Positions 1 through 8,626 of a stretch of 64,000 nt of DNA are shown one piece after another. The notes under the pieces were generated by a model. That model was not told where the DNA came from and searched no databases. It saw only the letters and a list, made by a program, of their open reading frames with translations. Each line of letters begins with the position of its first letter. Positions within the stretch are counted from its first letter, which is position 1. The translations under genes and the position numbers were made by a program. Source of the stretch: Desulfobacterales bacterium (GTDB lineage: Bacteria; Desulfobacterota; Desulfobacteria; Desulfobacterales; SURF-7); NCBI GenBank assembly GCA_028277765.1, contig JANQFQ010000028.1, positions 1-64,000 of the forward strand, written 5' to 3'.

Positions 1-1164
1 GATCTTTTCTGTGTTTTTTCCGGGCGTGTTCAGCAGCACGGAAAAACGGAACAATCTGCCACTGCGGGCTTCAATAAAACCGGCCCGTGTACTTATACCT
101 TTTAAGGTCCCTGTTTTAAATAGCTCATTACCGTCTTCTTTCAGAAGGTTACGAAACGGTTCGAATTCTTCAAGAATTCGATTAAGCATGATTGCGGACA
201 AACGGTTGCTCCTTGATATACCAGAGCCTTCAGTAAGTATGATACCCTTTATCTTCAGATTTTTTTCAGCATAGGCAGATGCTGCTTGTATTCCTTTTTC
301 AAGGGTTCCTGGTGCGCCATAAGCTTTAGCACCTGACGCGATGAGCAGCTGGTTCGCGGTAAAGTTATTTGAATATTCAAGCAGTCTGGAGATGACCTCA
401 GGTAGTGTATATCTTGAATAGTAAGTGAATATATGTTTGTCATTAAGTTTAACCCGCCCAAGCCTGATGGTTCCTTTGGCGTTAACTTTTTCCTTGCCGA
501 GAAAATAGTTGAATAGATGTCCGGCATATAGACTGGATTCATTATTGGTGTTTGTGAGAACGATTCTGCCATTTTTGAGGCCAGATGTTTTTATCTTTGT
601 CAGCGCAAAGGGGAGAAGGGGGGTCTGGGATTCCGCGGAGATCCAGGCGCCGTTTGACTGTTTAAAATTTACTGTGTTGAAGTTAGCGCACAGTGCTCCT
701 ATTGGTGCGTCATAAGGCTCTAGAGATATGGACCTTCCGGGTATTATTATCGGGTTTGTAAAATAAGTATCATCTAAAACAATATCGTTGACCTGATTAA
801 TCTTCGTTTCAAGTCCCTTTGCAGCTTCCACGATAGTTTCAGAGATAAGGAGGGGATCGCCGTAACCTTTTATCTTGAGGTTTGATTTACTGTCCAAAAA
901 AAAATCTGTTTTAAACCGGTGCTTTTCTCCAAGATAATGGATAGCAATCAAGGATGTCAGAATTTTAAGGGTGGATGCAGGTATCCGTTTTTTTTCAGCA
1001 TGTTTGGAAAAAACTATTTTTCCAAGATGGTCTGTAATCAGAATGGAATCATGGGGACCGATAAGACTGTCCAGTTTCAAATATCCTTGAACAGCAGCTA
1101 CATCTGTCCGAAAAAATGATAAGCAAACAGATATAACGATAAGCAGGGTGGAAATAAATTTCAT
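1..1164 (-). CDS. dacB: PBP4-type D-alanyl-D-alanine carboxypeptidase (peptidase S13), C-terminus cut by the window edge
   Basis: The protein would trim or cleave peptidoglycan cross-link peptides in the periplasm. Read from ATG at 1164, 388 codons are present and the frame stays open to base 1, so only the C-terminus is missing. A hydrophobic N-terminal segment (residues 2-23) looks like a signal peptide. The three penicillin-binding motifs are visible in order: SxxK as STLK near residue 64, SxN as SNN near residue 265, and KTG in FKTGTLKG near residue 350. The long insertion between SxxK and SxN is typical of the S13/PBP4 family. The ATG directly abuts the dtd stop codon, so the two genes are probably translationally coupled. 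Confidence 0.9.
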   Translation of the reverse strand, partial: MKFISTLLIVISVCLSFFRTDVAAVQGYLKLDSLIGPHDSILITDHLGKIVFSKHAEKKRIPASTLKILTSLIAIHYLGEKHRFKTDFFLDSKSNLKIKGYGDPLLISETIVEAAKGLETKINQVNDIVLDDTYFTNPIIIPGRSISLEPYDAPIGALCANFNTVNFKQSNGAWISAESQTPLLPFALTKIKTSGLKNGRIVLTNTNNESSLYAGHLFNYFLGKEKVNAKGTIRLGRVKLNDKHIFTYYSRYTLPEVISRLLEYSNNFTANQLLIASGAKAYGAPGTLEKGIQAASAYAEKNLKIKGIILTEGSGISRSNRLSAIMLNRILEEFEPFRNLLKEDGNELFKTGTLKGISTRAGFIEARSGRLFRFSVLLNTPGKNTEKI

Positions 1165-1605
1165 TTACTTGCTCTCGATTATCAGGGTTACTGGTCCGTC
1201 ATTCACAAGGGAGACATCCATCATGGCGCGAAACACGCCTGATTCTACCTTGATTCCTTTTAGTTGTACCTGCTTGATGAAGTGTTCATAAAGCGCTTCA
1301 GCCTTGTCAGGGGCCGCGGCTTTTGCAAAAGAAGGCCGTCTCCCCTTACGGCAATCACCAAGGAGCGTGAACTGGGATACAACGAGCATTTCCCCTTCTG
1401 TTTCAAACAAAGACAGGTTCATTTTACCGTTTTCGTCTTCGAAAATCCTGAGATTTACTGTTTTATCGACCAGGAAGTCAGCCTCGTTTGTGGTGTCCCC
1501 TTCAGCTACTCCAAGGAGAACCAGCAGTCCGTTGTTGATATTCCCAATAATTTCATCATTTACAGATACAGAACTTTTTTTTACTCTCTGGATAACAGCA
1601 CGCAT
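1165..1605 (-). CDS. dtd: D-aminoacyl-tRNA deacylase
   Basis: This enzyme hydrolyses D-amino acids wrongly attached to tRNA, in the cytoplasm. The 146-residue length is normal for bacterial DTD. The family's two signature stretches are present: SQFTL (residues 77-81) and NDGPVT in the C-terminal region, which carries the Gly-Pro pair that enforces chiral selectivity. The start MRAVIQRV is the classical DTD N-terminus and is preceded on the minus strand by a GGAAAGG ribosome site. It lies immediately upstream of the PBP4 gene with no gap. A joint role in dealing with D-amino acids is possible but is only inferred from adjacency. Confidence 0.96.
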   Translation of the reverse strand: MRAVIQRVKKSSVSVNDEIIGNINNGLLVLLGVAEGDTTNEADFLVDKTVNLRIFEDENGKMNLSLFETEGEMLVVSQFTLLGDCRKGRRPSFAKAAAPDKAEALYEHFIKQVQLKGIKVESGVFRAMMDVSLVNDGPVTLIIESK

Positions 1606-1666
1606 ATTTGCCTTTCCGGACGGAAGTGTGAATGGTTTTAAGTTAAAATTCTAGTCCGATATAAGC

Positions 1667-1691
1667 CTGGCCCTCTGGGCCAGACTTTTTT
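1667..1691 (+). terminator. GC-rich hairpin followed by a T tract
   Basis: A 7-bp perfect stem (1667-1673 with 1677-1683, loop TCT) is followed by CTTTTTT on the plus strand, the layout of an intrinsic terminator. No plus-strand gene lies upstream in the window, so it may stop antisense transcription across dtd or be part of the divergent promoter region. Confidence 0.4.
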
Positions 1692-1844
1692 ACTTAACTG
1701 GATTAAAGCGTGTATCAGAACATGTCAAGCAAAAACAATCTGGTATGATAGATGTATCAAATATTAAAGTTAGGTTCTTGACAATCAGAGATATGAGTCA
1801 TATCTATATAAACTGTTCGATTTAATAATGATGAAAGGATAATA

Positions 1845-2978
1845 ATGAAAGAGTATAAAATTGTTTTAGCAGTTCTGTTTATTTACTGTGTCATTTTTTC
1901 TTCAACAGGATTTTGTGGAGAAAAAGACGTGAGCACAGATGGTAAAGTGCCCAAAGCTGAATTTCCAGAACTCTTATACACTTTTAACGAGGTGCTGGAG
2001 GGCGATGACATACTTCATGATTTTATCGTTAAGAATGTTGGGGATGCTGTGCTTGAAATTACAAAAGTCAAACCCGGCTGAGGCTGCGCAGCTGTTTCCT
2101 ATACGAAACAGATCCCTCCGGGCGAAGAGGGAAAAATATCGATAAAAGTAACCACCAACAATAGCGGTGGTAAAAAACTCACAAAAAAGATCCAGGTTTT
2201 TACAAATGACAAGCGGAAACAGAATGTAAAACTAAAGGTGTCCGGAAAGGTTAAAAAATTCGCTGATATCAAGCCGCATTATGTGAGGCTTTCAGGGACA
2301 GAAGGTGATGATATTCATAGAACCGTAAAAATTGCTCCCTTGGATAAGTATCCGTTTAAAATAAAAAAGGTCCGCGCAAAAACCGGAGAAAATATCAAAC
2401 TTTCATTTAAAAAAGTAAAAGCAGAAGAAAAAAAGACATATGAGGTGTCTGTTGAAAACCTGAAAAAGACACCTGGAAGTTACAGGGATGTTATCTATAT
2501 TGATACCAACAGCAAATTAAGACCGGTTTTGTCGCTCAATGTAAGCGGCACGATCAAAGCAAAGAAACCGCCCCAAAGGATTAAGGACGGAATCTCAAAG
2601 AAAGAGATGCCTGAGTTTACATTTTATTATAATGAAAAATCGGACTTTCTTGAAAAATCGTTTACATCCAGGCTTGAAGATATCGCTAAAGAGTTAACAT
2701 CAGGGAAATTACATGACAAGCGAATTTTAATACAAGGACATTCGGATAATTTAAAGCCGGAACCAGAGAGTATAAAAGCTTCTTTTGAGCGGGCTAAGGA
2801 GATAAAGGACATACTCGTTGATCAACACGGCATAAAGGAGACACGTATAAATATCGAAGGGGTTGGGTTTGAAAAGCCGGTTGCCAGCAATAAAACCGAG
2901 AAAGGACGCGCAAAGAACCGGCGGGCTGTTATTCATATTCTAGAGGGCTTTAAAAGCGGAAAACCCAAACTCAAATAA
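1845..2978 (+). CDS. Secreted DUF1573-OmpA protein with in-frame TGA (probable selenoprotein)
   Basis: I read this as one 377-residue gene in which TGA at 2079-2081 encodes selenocysteine. The frame runs from ATG 1845 (AAAGGA upstream) through the TGA to TAA at 2976-2978 with no other stop. Residues 1-25 form a signal peptide. A DUF1573 Ig-like domain follows, and at its conserved Cys-Gly-Cys motif the protein reads KVKPG-(TGA)-GCAAV, so Sec would replace the first Cys. A second DUF1573-like repeat lacks cysteines (about residues 140-240). An OmpA-type peptidoglycan-binding domain ends the protein (about 255-370, with NKTEKGRAKNRR). A location tied to the cell wall in the periplasm follows from these domains. 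The alternative is a pseudogene with a nonsense mutation, but the TGA falls exactly at the motif Cys and the downstream half remains intact, which argues against decay. Confidence 0.75.
2092..2131 (+). promoter_or_regulatory. Candidate bacterial SECIS hairpin(s) after the TGA
   Basis: Ten bases after the TGA, CTGTTTC (2092-2098) pairs perfectly with GAAACAG (2105-2111) around a six-base loop, placing the loop 18-23 nt downstream, the usual distance. The loop lacks the favoured G. A second hairpin, CCCTC/GAGGG (2114-2118 with 2127-2131), has a GGG-containing loop but sits at 38-45 nt. Which one would serve SelB cannot be decided by eye. Confidence 0.5.
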
Positions 2979-3076
2979 TAGGAGATCGCGCAGGATAAAT
3001 TTTTCATCACCAGAAGATATAATAGCCCTTTCTATTGCCATTCAATGTCGGCATTCTGATCAGGTTACATCCAGTT

Positions 3077-3733
3077 ATGTATATTAAAATTGTCATTTTT
3101 GACTGTGACGGAGTTATGTTTGATACCCGTGAGGCCAATAAGGCTTATTATAACAGTATATTGAAGCATTTCAACAAGCCTGAAATGACATCGGAACAGT
3201 TCGGTTTTGCCCAGATGCATACAGCAGAAAACTCCCTTGACTACCTTTTCAAGGGTGATGAAAAGAACCTTGAAAAGGCGCGTCTGTTTCGTAAGAAAAT
3301 GAGTTATTTTCCGTTCATTAAGCAGATGGAGATAGAGCCACACCTGAAACCGCTTCTCAATAAGCTGAGGGCGTCCTATAAAACAGCTGTAGCCACTAAC
3401 CGGACAGATACAATGGGGCGCGTGCTTCAAGATCACGGTCTTGAAGGGCTTTTTGACATGGTTGTAACCGCCCTTGATGTTGACCAGCCCAAACCCCATC
3501 CTGAGCAGCTTCTCAAGATACTGACGCGTTACAGCATCAAGCCGGACCAGGCTGTCTATGTGGGAGATTCAAAGCTTGATGAGATGGCGGCTTCTGCCGC
3601 TAATGTACCCCTTGTTGCTTTTCAAAACACCTCTCTGGTGGCAGCTTATCACATTACAAGTTTAAAGGAGTTAGAGGGAATCCTTAAAGCTCGGCAGGAT
3701 GAATGTTCTGATACGCAGGAAGCGGATTTGTAG
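3077..3733 (+). CDS. HAD-superfamily hydrolase, phosphoglycolate-phosphatase-like
   Basis: A cytoplasmic phosphatase of the haloacid dehalogenase superfamily, probably acting on a small phosphorylated metabolite. Motif I is DCDGVMFDT close to the N-terminus (nucleophile Asp), motif II is the Thr/Asn region VATNRTD, the motif III lysine is in PKPHPEQL, and motif IV is VYVGDSKLDEMAA. The helical cap between motifs I and II fits subfamily IA (Gph/PGP type). I chose ATG 3077, giving 218 residues, because motif I then begins about eight residues in. A TTG at 3035 would add 14 residues without an evident ribosome site. It ends 3 bp before the MFS gene, so the two are probably co-transcribed. The true substrate is not visible from sequence. 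Confidence 0.85.
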   Translation: MYIKIVIFDCDGVMFDTREANKAYYNSILKHFNKPEMTSEQFGFAQMHTAENSLDYLFKGDEKNLEKARLFRKKMSYFPFIKQMEIEPHLKPLLNKLRASYKTAVATNRTDTMGRVLQDHGLEGLFDMVVTALDVDQPKPHPEQLLKILTRYSIKPDQAVYVGDSKLDEMAASAANVPLVAFQNTSLVAAYHITSLKELEGILKARQDECSDTQEADL

Positions 3734-3736
3734 CAG

Positions 3737-4924
3737 ATGACTTTATCAGACAGGAAAATATTCGGCACCCTTTTTTTTTCAGTTTTTACGGTTGTTACCG
3801 GCATCGGAATTGTTGTGCCGCTCCTGCCGATATATGCCCATGACCTGGGCGCAAGCGGCTTCTATATCAGCATGATATTCGGAATTTTTTCCCTTTCAAG
3901 GACCTTTCTTCTCCCTTATTTCGGTCGAGCTTCAGACAAAAATGGACGGAAGCATTTTATTGTTGCCGGCCTCATGGGGCATGCTGTTGTTTCAGCGGCG
4001 TTTATCTATACCACAGATGTCAACACACTACTGATTATACGATTTTTCCAGGGGGCTACATCCGCCATGGTGATGCCGGTGGTTCAGGCGTATATAGGCG
4101 ATATCACGCCAGAGGGAAAAGAAGGTTTTTTTATGGGGATTATTAACCTTTCCATGTTCCTGGGCCTAAGTCTCGGCCCTCTTGCCGGTGGATTAATCAG
4201 TGATAGTTTTAGTCTTGACGCTGCATTTGCATGCATGGGCATTCTCTCGATAATAAGCGCTCTTTTCAGCCTTTTTTTCCTCCCGCCAGTTAAATCTGAA
4301 CGAATTGTTATGAAAAAAAAGGAACCAGAAACGTATGGCAGGCTCTTAAGGGACAAGGTTATTGCCGGGATTGTGTTTACAAGATTTGCATATGTTTCAA
4401 GCATCGGCATTATATGGTGTTTCCTGCCGGTTTTTGCTGACGCGGAATTCGAGCTATCAAGTCCAGCAATCGGAATTCTGGTTATGCTGGCAATCTTTAT
4501 AAGCGGCATTCTGCAGCTTCCCATGGGCTGGTTGGCTGACAGGATCAACAAAAATTACATGATCATTGGGGGATTTCTGTTGGTTGCTTATGCGTCCTGT
4601 TCGTTTGCCTGGGCAGATGGATTTTACGATATCCTTATGGCAGACATTTTGTTCGGTATTGGCGGGGGGATTGCCATGCCGCCTCTGATGGCCATATCAG
4701 TTATAAAGGGACAGGAAACCGGATCCATGGGATCGGTAATGGGACTCCTGACAACCGGACACAGCATGGGCATGCTGATCGGGCCTATTATCGCTGGGAT
4801 AACCATGGACTTCTTTGAATTGCACTATGCCTTTCCCATGGGGTCGGTAGTGATGATGGCAGGTGTGTTAGTGTTTGTCTATTGTATGTATGAAAAAGAT
4901 AAGAGTAGTGAGCTTAAGGCGTAG
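3737..4924 (+). CDS. Major facilitator superfamily transporter (12 TM)
   Basis: A 395-residue inner-membrane transporter with about twelve hydrophobic segments, the standard MFS size. The loop between TM2 and TM3 carries the MFS motif A as GRASDKNGRK (residues 58-67), and a second copy of the motif (GWLADRINKNY) follows TM8. The first helix, TGIGIVVPLLPIYAHDLGAS, resembles multidrug/antimetabolite efflux members (TetA/Bmr-like, DHA1). It starts 3 bp after the HAD gene, suggesting an operon. The substrate is unknown; proton-coupled drug or metabolite export is an inference from the subfamily. It faces epmA tail to tail with a gap of two bases. Confidence 0.88.
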   Translation: MTLSDRKIFGTLFFSVFTVVTGIGIVVPLLPIYAHDLGASGFYISMIFGIFSLSRTFLLPYFGRASDKNGRKHFIVAGLMGHAVVSAAFIYTTDVNTLLIIRFFQGATSAMVMPVVQAYIGDITPEGKEGFFMGIINLSMFLGLSLGPLAGGLISDSFSLDAAFACMGILSIISALFSLFFLPPVKSERIVMKKKEPETYGRLLRDKVIAGIVFTRFAYVSSIGIIWCFLPVFADAEFELSSPAIGILVMLAIFISGILQLPMGWLADRINKNYMIIGGFLLVAYASCSFAWADGFYDILMADILFGIGGGIAMPPLMAISVIKGQETGSMGSVMGLLTTGHSMGMLIGPIIAGITMDFFELHYAFPMGSVVMMAGVLVFVYCMYEKDKSSELKA

Positions 4925-4926
4925 GA

Positions 4927-5847
4927 CTATAACTCTTCAGGTATAAAAGCAACAACATCGGCAACATCAGCCGTGCCCGCCAGAAGCATGATAAGCCTGT
5001 CAATGCCAAGAGCATTTCCTGCGGCTTCAGGCATATTTTCTAATACGTTCAAAAAAATGTCTGGTATGGGCCATACGCGGGCCATGGTTTTTTCGCGTAT
5101 GGCGAGGTCTTTTTCAAAACGTTTTCTCTGCTCATCAGGATCTGTCAGCTCAGTATATGCATTACATATTTCAAGCCCGCCAATATACAGTTCAAATCTT
5201 TCAGCCAGAGAATTGTCTTCCGGCTTAAGCCGGGAAAGGGCTGATTTTGAGGCTGGATAGTCATACAGAAAAACAGGCTGATCCAGGCCAAGTTTTTTTT
5301 CGATGTCACCGTCCATGATGTCGTCAAACCGGTTTTCATCAATCGCCTGTTCCATTGAAACCGGAGCGTAACTTTCAAAAGCTTCGGCTACAGTTATCCT
5401 TTGCCAGGGGCTGTCCAGGATGATGGTGTTCCCCTTGAATTGAATATACTTTCCAAAACCTATTTCAGACACGACAAATTGTATCAGGTTTTCACATTGC
5501 TTCATCATGTCAAGATAGTCTTGACCGGCAGTATACCATTCAAGGAGTGTAAACTCAGGAAGGTGTTTTTTTCCCCGCTCATTGGCTCGGAAACACTTGC
5601 AGATTTGAAAGATTCTGTTATAGCCCGCGGCAAGGAGCTGTTTCATGCATAGCTCGGGTGATGTCTGAAGGAACCATTTTTCTGAGGCATAAGGGTCGAT
5701 ATATGCTTCAGGGGCAGGTGCCGGAACCCTGACCGGTGTTTCAACTTCAAGGAAATCGTTACTGATAAAGAAAGTACGGATTGCCTGGATCGTCCGGGCT
5801 CTCAACCGCAGGTTTTTTTTTATGGATGTTTGCCTGTAAAGGTCCAT
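4927..5847 (-). CDS. epmA: Elongation factor P--(R)-beta-lysine ligase
   Basis: EpmA (GenX/PoxA) is a truncated class II lysyl-tRNA synthetase that attaches beta-lysine to EF-P, helping ribosomes through polyproline stretches. The 306-residue protein has only the catalytic domain: motif 2 as FRANERGKKHLPEFTLLEWY (residues 88-107), motif 3 as GNALGIDRLIML near the C-terminus, and no N-terminal OB-fold anticodon domain. That distinguishes it from full-length LysS. The usual partners efp and epmB are not in this window. The gene is monocistronic here and convergent with the MFS gene. Confidence 0.93.
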   Translation of the reverse strand: MDLYRQTSIKKNLRLRARTIQAIRTFFISNDFLEVETPVRVPAPAPEAYIDPYASEKWFLQTSPELCMKQLLAAGYNRIFQICKCFRANERGKKHLPEFTLLEWYTAGQDYLDMMKQCENLIQFVVSEIGFGKYIQFKGNTIILDSPWQRITVAEAFESYAPVSMEQAIDENRFDDIMDGDIEKKLGLDQPVFLYDYPASKSALSRLKPEDNSLAERFELYIGGLEICNAYTELTDPDEQRKRFEKDLAIREKTMARVWPIPDIFLNVLENMPEAAGNALGIDRLIMLLAGTADVADVVAFIPEEL

Positions 5848-6037
5848 GCTGCGTTTACCTCATGTATGAACCGCTGTGCATTATTGTTAACTCTTCCAGA
5901 CAGGAATCGTAAACCACAATATAAGGGTTTTTATCATAATTACCCAGCAAATACAAAAAAAGTCAATAATCTCAGTTGAATGATGCCAAATTGGGCAGAG
6001 GTGATGAACTTTCAAGGTGTGGAATTTTTCTTAGTAT

Positions 6038-6580
6038 ATGATGAAAGATGTTTTCGATAAACAACGAAGGAGGTCATTACGCCTGAAAGGTTATGATTAT
6101 TCTCAACCCGGATATTATTATATTACGATCTGTGCGCAAAACCGAGAATGTCTGTTCGGGGATATAAACCATCCTCATATGAATCTCAATGACTCTGGTA
6201 AAACAATAAATAGGATCTGGAAGGAAATTCCCCAATTCTAAAATGGAGTATGCATTGATGAATATATAATTATGCCTAACCATATTCATGGGATTATAAT
6301 AATTAAGGATAGCGACCCTATTGGGCAGGCACAGGGGCCTGCCCCTACGATTAATTTGCCTGATTTGATTAAAAGATTTAAAACATTAACCACACACAGA
6401 TATATTGACGGTGTACGAAATAATTCATGGAAAACCTTTAAAAAACGATTGTGGCAGCGCAATTATTATGAGCATATTATCAGGAACGATATTGAACTGG
6501 ACGAAATCAGAAAATATATCACGGGAAATCCCATAAAATGGGTTGAAGATAAAGACAATCCCATTAATATCAAACGGTAA
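6038..6580 (+). pseudogene. REP-associated tyrosine transposase (Y1/HUH family) broken by an in-frame TAA
   Basis: The sequence encodes a RAYT-type single-strand transposase. The N-terminal part (RRRSLRLKGYDYSQPGYYYITICAQNR is split here as the family's usual opening) ends at TAA 6239-6241. The same frame then continues as NGVCIDEYIIMPNHIHGIIII, containing the HUH motif (HIH), and reaches a normal C-terminus with the catalytic Tyr region RNYYEHIIRND. There is no frameshift, so one base change explains the break. TAA is not a recoding codon for Sec, so I call it a pseudogene. An in-frame palindromic unit sits inside it (6323-6344). Confidence 0.85.
6323..6344. repeat. REP-like palindrome inside the transposase
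   Basis: GGGCAGGC (6323-6330) and GCCTGCCC (6337-6344) form a perfect 8-bp stem around ACAGGG, followed by CCTAC. It is translated as the Gly/Gln/Ala/Pro-rich loop GQAQGPAPT between the HUH and Tyr regions. The form resembles the short palindromes mobilised by RAYT enzymes. Confidence 0.6.
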
Positions 6581-6903
6581 TATTTGATATGGAAAGACAC
6601 GCATACTGTGCGAATGACGCCATCTGCCACTAGTATGTATACAAAAATCAGAAAGCAAATTAGTTGAGCATTCCATTTCTATGCTGAATTTTCAGAATGG
6701 TTTGAAAAATCAGAGGTTTTGTTATATTGAATAAAAAATCAGTGAAGACAATCAATAAAAAAGAAAATTACGGCTGTTGTAACTGTAGATTATTCAATGA
6801 AGTAGACCACATAAAAATGGGATGAACCAGACAGGAAAAAGCTGCACTCCTAATGTCGTATTACTTTTTCCTGCTAATTATCCAAAATGTTAGACAAAGA
6901 ATT
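6581..6903. other. AT-rich stretch without a supported gene
   Basis: Between the broken transposase and the first small cassette-like gene I see no ORF with a convincing start. A 27-codon frame (6742-6825, with CCNCR) exists but has no recognisable family. No clear attC site or promoter is visible. Confidence 0.4.
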
Positions 6904-7293
6904 ATGAATTATGATTTAAAATTGATTTCTGAAATGTGCGCTGAATTAGGATTTGAAAATGTAAATGAAACAGATAATTCAGTAGAAATTTCCTTATTTG
7001 ATGAGGGCATTTTGGTATTTCAGAATCTTCAAGATGAAAACGATTCTTTAATAGGATTTCTTAATACACCCTGGCATAATCATGGAAATATTATGTTTTC
7101 AGGCAAAGATGGTAATTATACTGAAATGGATTACCTTGATATTCTCGAAGGACTAAAAAAAGGTACGGTTCTTATCTGTGAAATATTACTTGAAAATGAA
7201 CTAAAGGATCGTTACTTAGTCCACAGGGACTATTTTGACGAATTAATGTTCATTCAAGCAGGAGAAGAAATCAGATTAAGAAGAATTGCCTAA
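6904..7293 (+). CDS. Acidic small protein of unknown function (cassette-like)
   Basis: I do not recognise the family. The 129-residue product starts at ATG 6904 (MNYDLKLISEMC); an upstream ATG at 6853 would add 17 hydrophobic residues that look unlike the rest. It is acidic, with a likely alpha/beta fold and no membrane segment or signal peptide; motifs such as NTPWHNHGN and EMDYLDILEGLKKGTVLICE are readable. This style is common among immunity-like and cassette-borne proteins, but that is only an impression. Its TAA stop forms part of the attC-like site that follows, the usual arrangement in integron gene cassettes. Confidence 0.6.
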   Translation: MNYDLKLISEMCAELGFENVNETDNSVEISLFDEGILVFQNLQDENDSLIGFLNTPWHNHGNIMFSGKDGNYTEMDYLDILEGLKKGTVLICEILLENELKDRYLVHRDYFDELMFIQAGEEIRLRRIA

Positions 7294-7347
7294 CCTGTTG
7301 GTAGGAACGAGGAAAAACGCAAGCGTTCCACATCAGCACCGTTATGT
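7288..7347 (+). repeat. attC-like recombination site
   Basis: A 60-bp imperfect palindrome begins with GCCTAAC (7288-7294, fits RYYYAAC and includes the preceding stop codon) and ends with GTTATGT (7341-7347, close to GTTRRRY). Inside, GGAACG (7304-7309) pairs with CGTTCC (7324-7329), with weaker pairing outward. Size, end boxes and position after a stop codon match integron attC sites. Confidence 0.5.
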
Positions 7348-7362
7348 TGATAGAAATACACA

Positions 7363-7803
7363 ATGAATAAACCCGTATCAGTATATTTTATAAGCGGCTT
7401 TTTTATCATAATTGCTTTTGCAGTATATATTGCGGCTATATGGAATTATTATTCAATTTATAAACTTGGCATGTTGAACCGGGAATATTTTTCACAGCAC
7501 GGTATGATTGATTTGGCTAAATTTATTTTTTTCGGTCTGTGCGCAATATTCTCGTTTATGTTTTTTAAGTTAAATCCTTGGGGCCGCACTGGACTTGAGA
7601 TTCTATCTTATATATTTATTTGTTTTACTTTATTATCTTGTATTTCAACTTTAATCTTTACCCAAGACCTAATTGAATTGGGTGGCAAATCAATAGCTAT
7701 GGGACAAATATTAATTATTGCTGTTGTTAGTGTAATTTTTGGTTTAATAATCGTATTGCTTAGAAGTGACACCATTAGAGATGCTATACAAAACTCAACA
7801 TAA
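7363..7803 (+). CDS. Small integral membrane protein of unknown function (4 TM)
   Basis: This 146-residue protein has four hydrophobic segments (about residues 7-27, 52-70, 78-99 and 112-136) and a short polar C-terminal tail, so it is probably an inner-membrane protein. No domain family is recognisable. It begins 16 bp after the attC-like site and ends in ACATAAC, which again overlaps the stop codon and would fit an attC left box. A clear partner box is not found downstream, however. Codon use is AT-rich like its neighbours at 6.9-8.6 kb and unlike the GC-richer transporter gene that follows. Confidence 0.6.
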   Translation: MNKPVSVYFISGFFIIIAFAVYIAAIWNYYSIYKLGMLNREYFSQHGMIDLAKFIFFGLCAIFSFMFFKLNPWGRTGLEILSYIFICFTLLSCISTLIFTQDLIELGGKSIAMGQILIIAVVSVIFGLIIVLLRSDTIRDAIQNST

Positions 7804-8016
7804 CCAGCACGTGGACCACATAATAGAGAAGGGTGACTTTCAAAAAGCATAGTCATTGTTTCCAAATTATGTGTCAATTTTAGAAAGGTATGAAAATGTT
7901 AAAAATGCCTCAACTTCATAAAAAATTCTTGGGATGACTGGCAAAATATAATTGTCAAGATAATTATATTTTGTTAGTTATAACGTTGTGTTCAGCAGAA
8001 CGATGTCGCTGTCAAT

Positions 8017-8235
8017 ATGAAAGAGAAAGATATGAGAAAAGAATTATTTGATTTAAAAATGGAAAAAAAGTCATTTACGGTGATATCATTATCAGATACT
8101 TCTGATGATAAAACTTATTGGTTTGGAAGAAAGCCGATTGAAAGATTAAAACATGTTGAAATGTTGAGAAGGATAAATTATGGACATGGTGCTACCTCCA
8201 GACTTCAAAGATTTTTTGAAGTTGCTGAACGCTAA
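8017..8235 (+). CDS. Small partner protein of a nucleotidyltransferase pair
   Basis: A 72-residue product with the pattern LSDTSDDKTYWFGRKPIERL ... INYG ... SRLQRFFEVAER. This pattern is known as the short ORF that commonly precedes a minimal or AbiEii-like nucleotidyltransferase in many genomes. Its end overlaps the start of that gene by 56 bp in another frame, implying coupled translation. Such pairs are suspected toxin-antitoxin or defence modules; which partner is which is not known from sequence. The start at ATG 8017 is tentative, since a second Met lies at codon 6. Confidence 0.65.
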   Translation: MKEKDMRKELFDLKMEKKSFTVISLSDTSDDKTYWFGRKPIERLKHVEMLRRINYGHGATSRLQRFFEVAER

Positions 8236-8626
8236 GAATATCAGATACTTGTTAATTGGCGGCTATGCAGTTGGATATCATGGTTATCCGCGAGCAACGA
8301 ATGATATGGATATTTGGATTGCCATTGATTCCGAAACTGCATTACTTATGGTTGAAGCCATGAAGGAGTTTGGCTTTGATACGCCACAACTGACGAAAGA
8401 TCTTTTTCTTAAAAAAGACAAAATTATTCGTATGGGCGTAGTTCCTATGAGAATTGAGATATTAACATCAATTTCAGGTGTTAATTTCGAAGAATGCTAT
8501 CAAAAAAAAATTGTCGATAAAATAGATGGAATACAAGTCAATATAATCAATTTGGAACAATTGAAAATCAATAAAAAAGCAAGCGGGCGGCATAAGGATT
8601 TAGATGATTTCGAAAACCTACCTTAA
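8180..8626 (+). CDS. Nucleotidyltransferase of the DUF6036/AbiEii-like type
   Basis: The 148-residue protein has a nucleotidyltransferase fold: the GG signature is in YLLIGGYAVGYHGYPRATNDMDIWI (cut here for reading), where NDMDIW supplies the paired metal-binding acidic residues. A third acidic residue is likely in MRIEILTS. The C-terminal ASGRHKDLDDF is typical of this group. It would transfer nucleotides to RNA or protein, as type IV AbiE-like or MNT enzymes do, but the target is not evident. It overlaps the preceding small gene and is followed by an attC-like hairpin that includes its stop codon, so it could be mobile cargo. Confidence 0.75.
   Translation: MDMVLPPDFKDFLKLLNAKNIRYLLIGGYAVGYHGYPRATNDMDIWIAIDSETALLMVEAMKEFGFDTPQLTKDLFLKKDKIIRMGVVPMRIEILTSISGVNFEECYQKKIVDKIDGIQVNIINLEQLKINKKASGRHKDLDDFENLP

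Noticed and set aside
1845..2978. Reading the DUF1573 gene as a nonsense pseudogene
   Set aside because: The stop is TGA, lies precisely at a conserved Cys position and is the only interruption in 378 codons; a hairpin follows at the expected distance.
6239..6241. Recoded stop in the transposase
   Set aside because: The codon is TAA, which is not read as selenocysteine or pyrrolysine, and aligns with an ordinary position. A nonsense mutation is simpler.
6742..6825. 27-codon Cys-containing small ORF
   Set aside because: No ribosome site, family or context; probably chance.
7798..7991. A third attC site after the membrane-protein gene
   Set aside because: ACATAAC overlaps the stop and GTTGTGT lies at 7985, but the interval is about 190 bp and no stem pairs across it convincingly.
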